The notes below the pieces were generated by a model. That model made no database searches, was not told where the DNA came from, and was given only the letters and a program-made list of their open reading frames with translations. From UBA8518 sp041659585 (lineage in GTDB: Bacteria > Patescibacteriota > Minisyncoccia > Moranbacterales > UBA2206), in contig JBAZXY010000085.1 in NCBI GenBank assembly GCA_041659585.1, forward strand, positions 1-6,059: a stretch of DNA of 6,059 nt. Direction: 5' to 3'. The translations under genes and the position numbers were made by a program. The stretch's first letter is position 1; every line of letters begins with the position of its first letter. Shown here in pieces: positions 5,416 to 6,059 of the stretch.

Positions 5416-6059
5416 ATGTTTGATTTTTTTAGTAAAAAAAAGACGACGGAAAGAGTGGTGGAAAGTGAGGAGCGGGATGAAATCTTGGCTTCCGAAAAAT
5501 ATTATCAAGAAGGTGTGGCAAAATTGCAAGATATCATCGCCCCGGCTTCCATCAAAATTACCCCCAAATCCATCCGTTTGGGAGAAACTTTTGCCAAAAC
5601 CATTTTTGTCATCTCCTACCCCCGCTATCTGCATAGCAATTGGTTTTCCCCCATCGTCAACATTGATATGCCGATGGACATCTCTATGTTCGTGCACCCC
5701 ATTGATACCTATGACATCCTCAAAAATCTCCGCAAAAGTTCCACCCAAGTCCAGTCCCAGATCCATATTGAAGAAGAACAGGGACTTATCCGTGACCCCG
5801 CCCTGGAAACAGCTATCCAAGACATTGAAGAATTGCGCGACAAGTTGCAGCAAGGCACCGAAAAATTCTTTCGCTTCGGCCTCTATATCACTGTCTATGG
5901 AGCCACGGAAGATGAATTGGAAAAATCCGCTCGCAGTATTGAAGCCATCCTGGAAGCCCAACTGGTCTATGTCAAGCCAGCTATGTTTCGCACCGAACAA
6001 GGTTTCAATTCCACTATCCCCCTGGCTAATGATGAGATTGATATCGGCACCAATATGAA
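5416..6059 (+). CDS. VirB4-like T4SS ATPase, N-terminal part (truncated by window end)
   Basis: The frame beginning at ATG 5416 stays open to the end of the window, giving 214 residues plus two bases of the next codon. Residues 1-35 are a charged leader (FFSKKK, ERVVESEERDEI). Residues 40-70 contain IAPASIKITPKSIRLGE and the strand TIFVISYPR. Residues 75-95 contain NWFSPIVNIDMPMDISMFVHP. Residues 128-152 form a helix (ALETAIQDIEELRDKLQQGTEKFF), 153-163 a strand (RFGLYITVYGA), and 187-214 contain KPAMFRTEQGFNSTIPLANDEI and then IGTNM. The last stretch matches the QGF.STLPL....I...N sequence that precedes the ATP-binding core in VirB4 proteins of candidate-phyla bacteria. The Walker A loop should lie just beyond the window, so ATPase function is inferred. 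The protein would energise substrate transfer or assembly at the inner membrane. No Shine-Dalgarno motif is seen. An out-of-frame ORF at 5420-6058 and an antisense one at 5407-6000 overlie this gene; neither resembles a real protein. Confidence 0.85.
   Translation, partial: MFDFFSKKKTTERVVESEERDEILASEKYYQEGVAKLQDIIAPASIKITPKSIRLGETFAKTIFVISYPRYLHSNWFSPIVNIDMPMDISMFVHPIDTYDILKNLRKSSTQVQSQIHIEEEQGLIRDPALETAIQDIEELRDKLQQGTEKFFRFGLYITVYGATEDELEKSARSIEAILEAQLVYVKPAMFRTEQGFNSTIPLANDEIDIGTNM

Noticed and set aside
5407..6000. A 197-codon antisense ORF
   Set aside because: It is a mirror of the VirB4-like gene produced by its codon bias; it has no recognisable domain and overlaps a well-supported gene.
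5420..6058. A 212-codon + strand ORF near the window end
   Set aside because: It is out of frame with the VirB4-like gene at 5416, which has a recognisable protein sequence; this frame gives a Pro/Ser/Lys-rich product with no coherent domain.
1..6059. Alternative code with TGA read as glycine, as in some candidate phyla
   Set aside because: No gene contains an in-frame TGA over roughly 1,900 codons, while TAA and TAG serve as stops, so the standard code suffices.

Overview
The window is a piece of one co-directional gene cluster on the + strand. It encodes the inner-membrane core of a type IV secretion system (T4SS)-like apparatus of the kind seen in Candidate Phyla Radiation (Patescibacteria) genomes, most likely a Parcubacteria-type lineage. 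This assignment rests on protein patterns and gene order recalled from memory, not on a search. Supporting points are the order (secreted or membrane-associated protein, VirB6/TrbL-like polytopic protein, small PrgI-family protein, stand-alone TraC-like domain protein, VirB4-type ATPase), tight packing, no Shine-Dalgarno motif before any start, and AT-rich short-period repeats in the gaps. All six complete stops are TAA or TAG, and no gene contains an in-frame TGA, so the standard bacterial code fits.

Layout. Positions 1-639 hold the 3' part of a gene that starts before the window (last 212 residues). Positions 695-2398 encode a 567-residue VirB6/TrbL-like protein that starts at TTG, with a signal peptide, about seven further membrane segments and a long charged cytoplasmic tail. 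Five bases later comes an unrecognised 135-residue soluble protein (2404-2811). Then comes an unrecognised 417-residue protein (2862-4115) with a helical N-terminal two thirds and a disordered Pro/Thr/Ser-rich tail. A 77-bp gap filled by a degenerate 7-bp repeat precedes a PrgI-family protein (4193-4597), which overlaps by one base (TAATG) a TraC-like domain protein (4597-5283). A 132-bp AT-rich gap with tandem and inverted repeats separates this from the 5' end of a VirB4-like ATPase gene (5416 to beyond the window end). The VirB4 gene is easy to miss because it has no stop in the window and an out-of-frame ORF at 5420-6058 overlies it.

Working together (inference from family knowledge): the VirB6/TrbL-like protein and the PrgI (VirB3-like) protein would form the membrane platform. 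The TraC-like protein and VirB4 would form the cytoplasmic ATPase assembly docked on it, and the first gene could supply an exported component. The two unknown proteins between TrbL and PrgI are probably lineage-specific partners. The substrate (DNA or protein) cannot be read from this window.

The most interesting non-coding and mosaic signals are the exact-register heptad array ending in the PrgI start codon, the repeat-rich gap before VirB4, and a sharp drop in GC and C-ending codons across the TrbL gene and the first half of the next gene.
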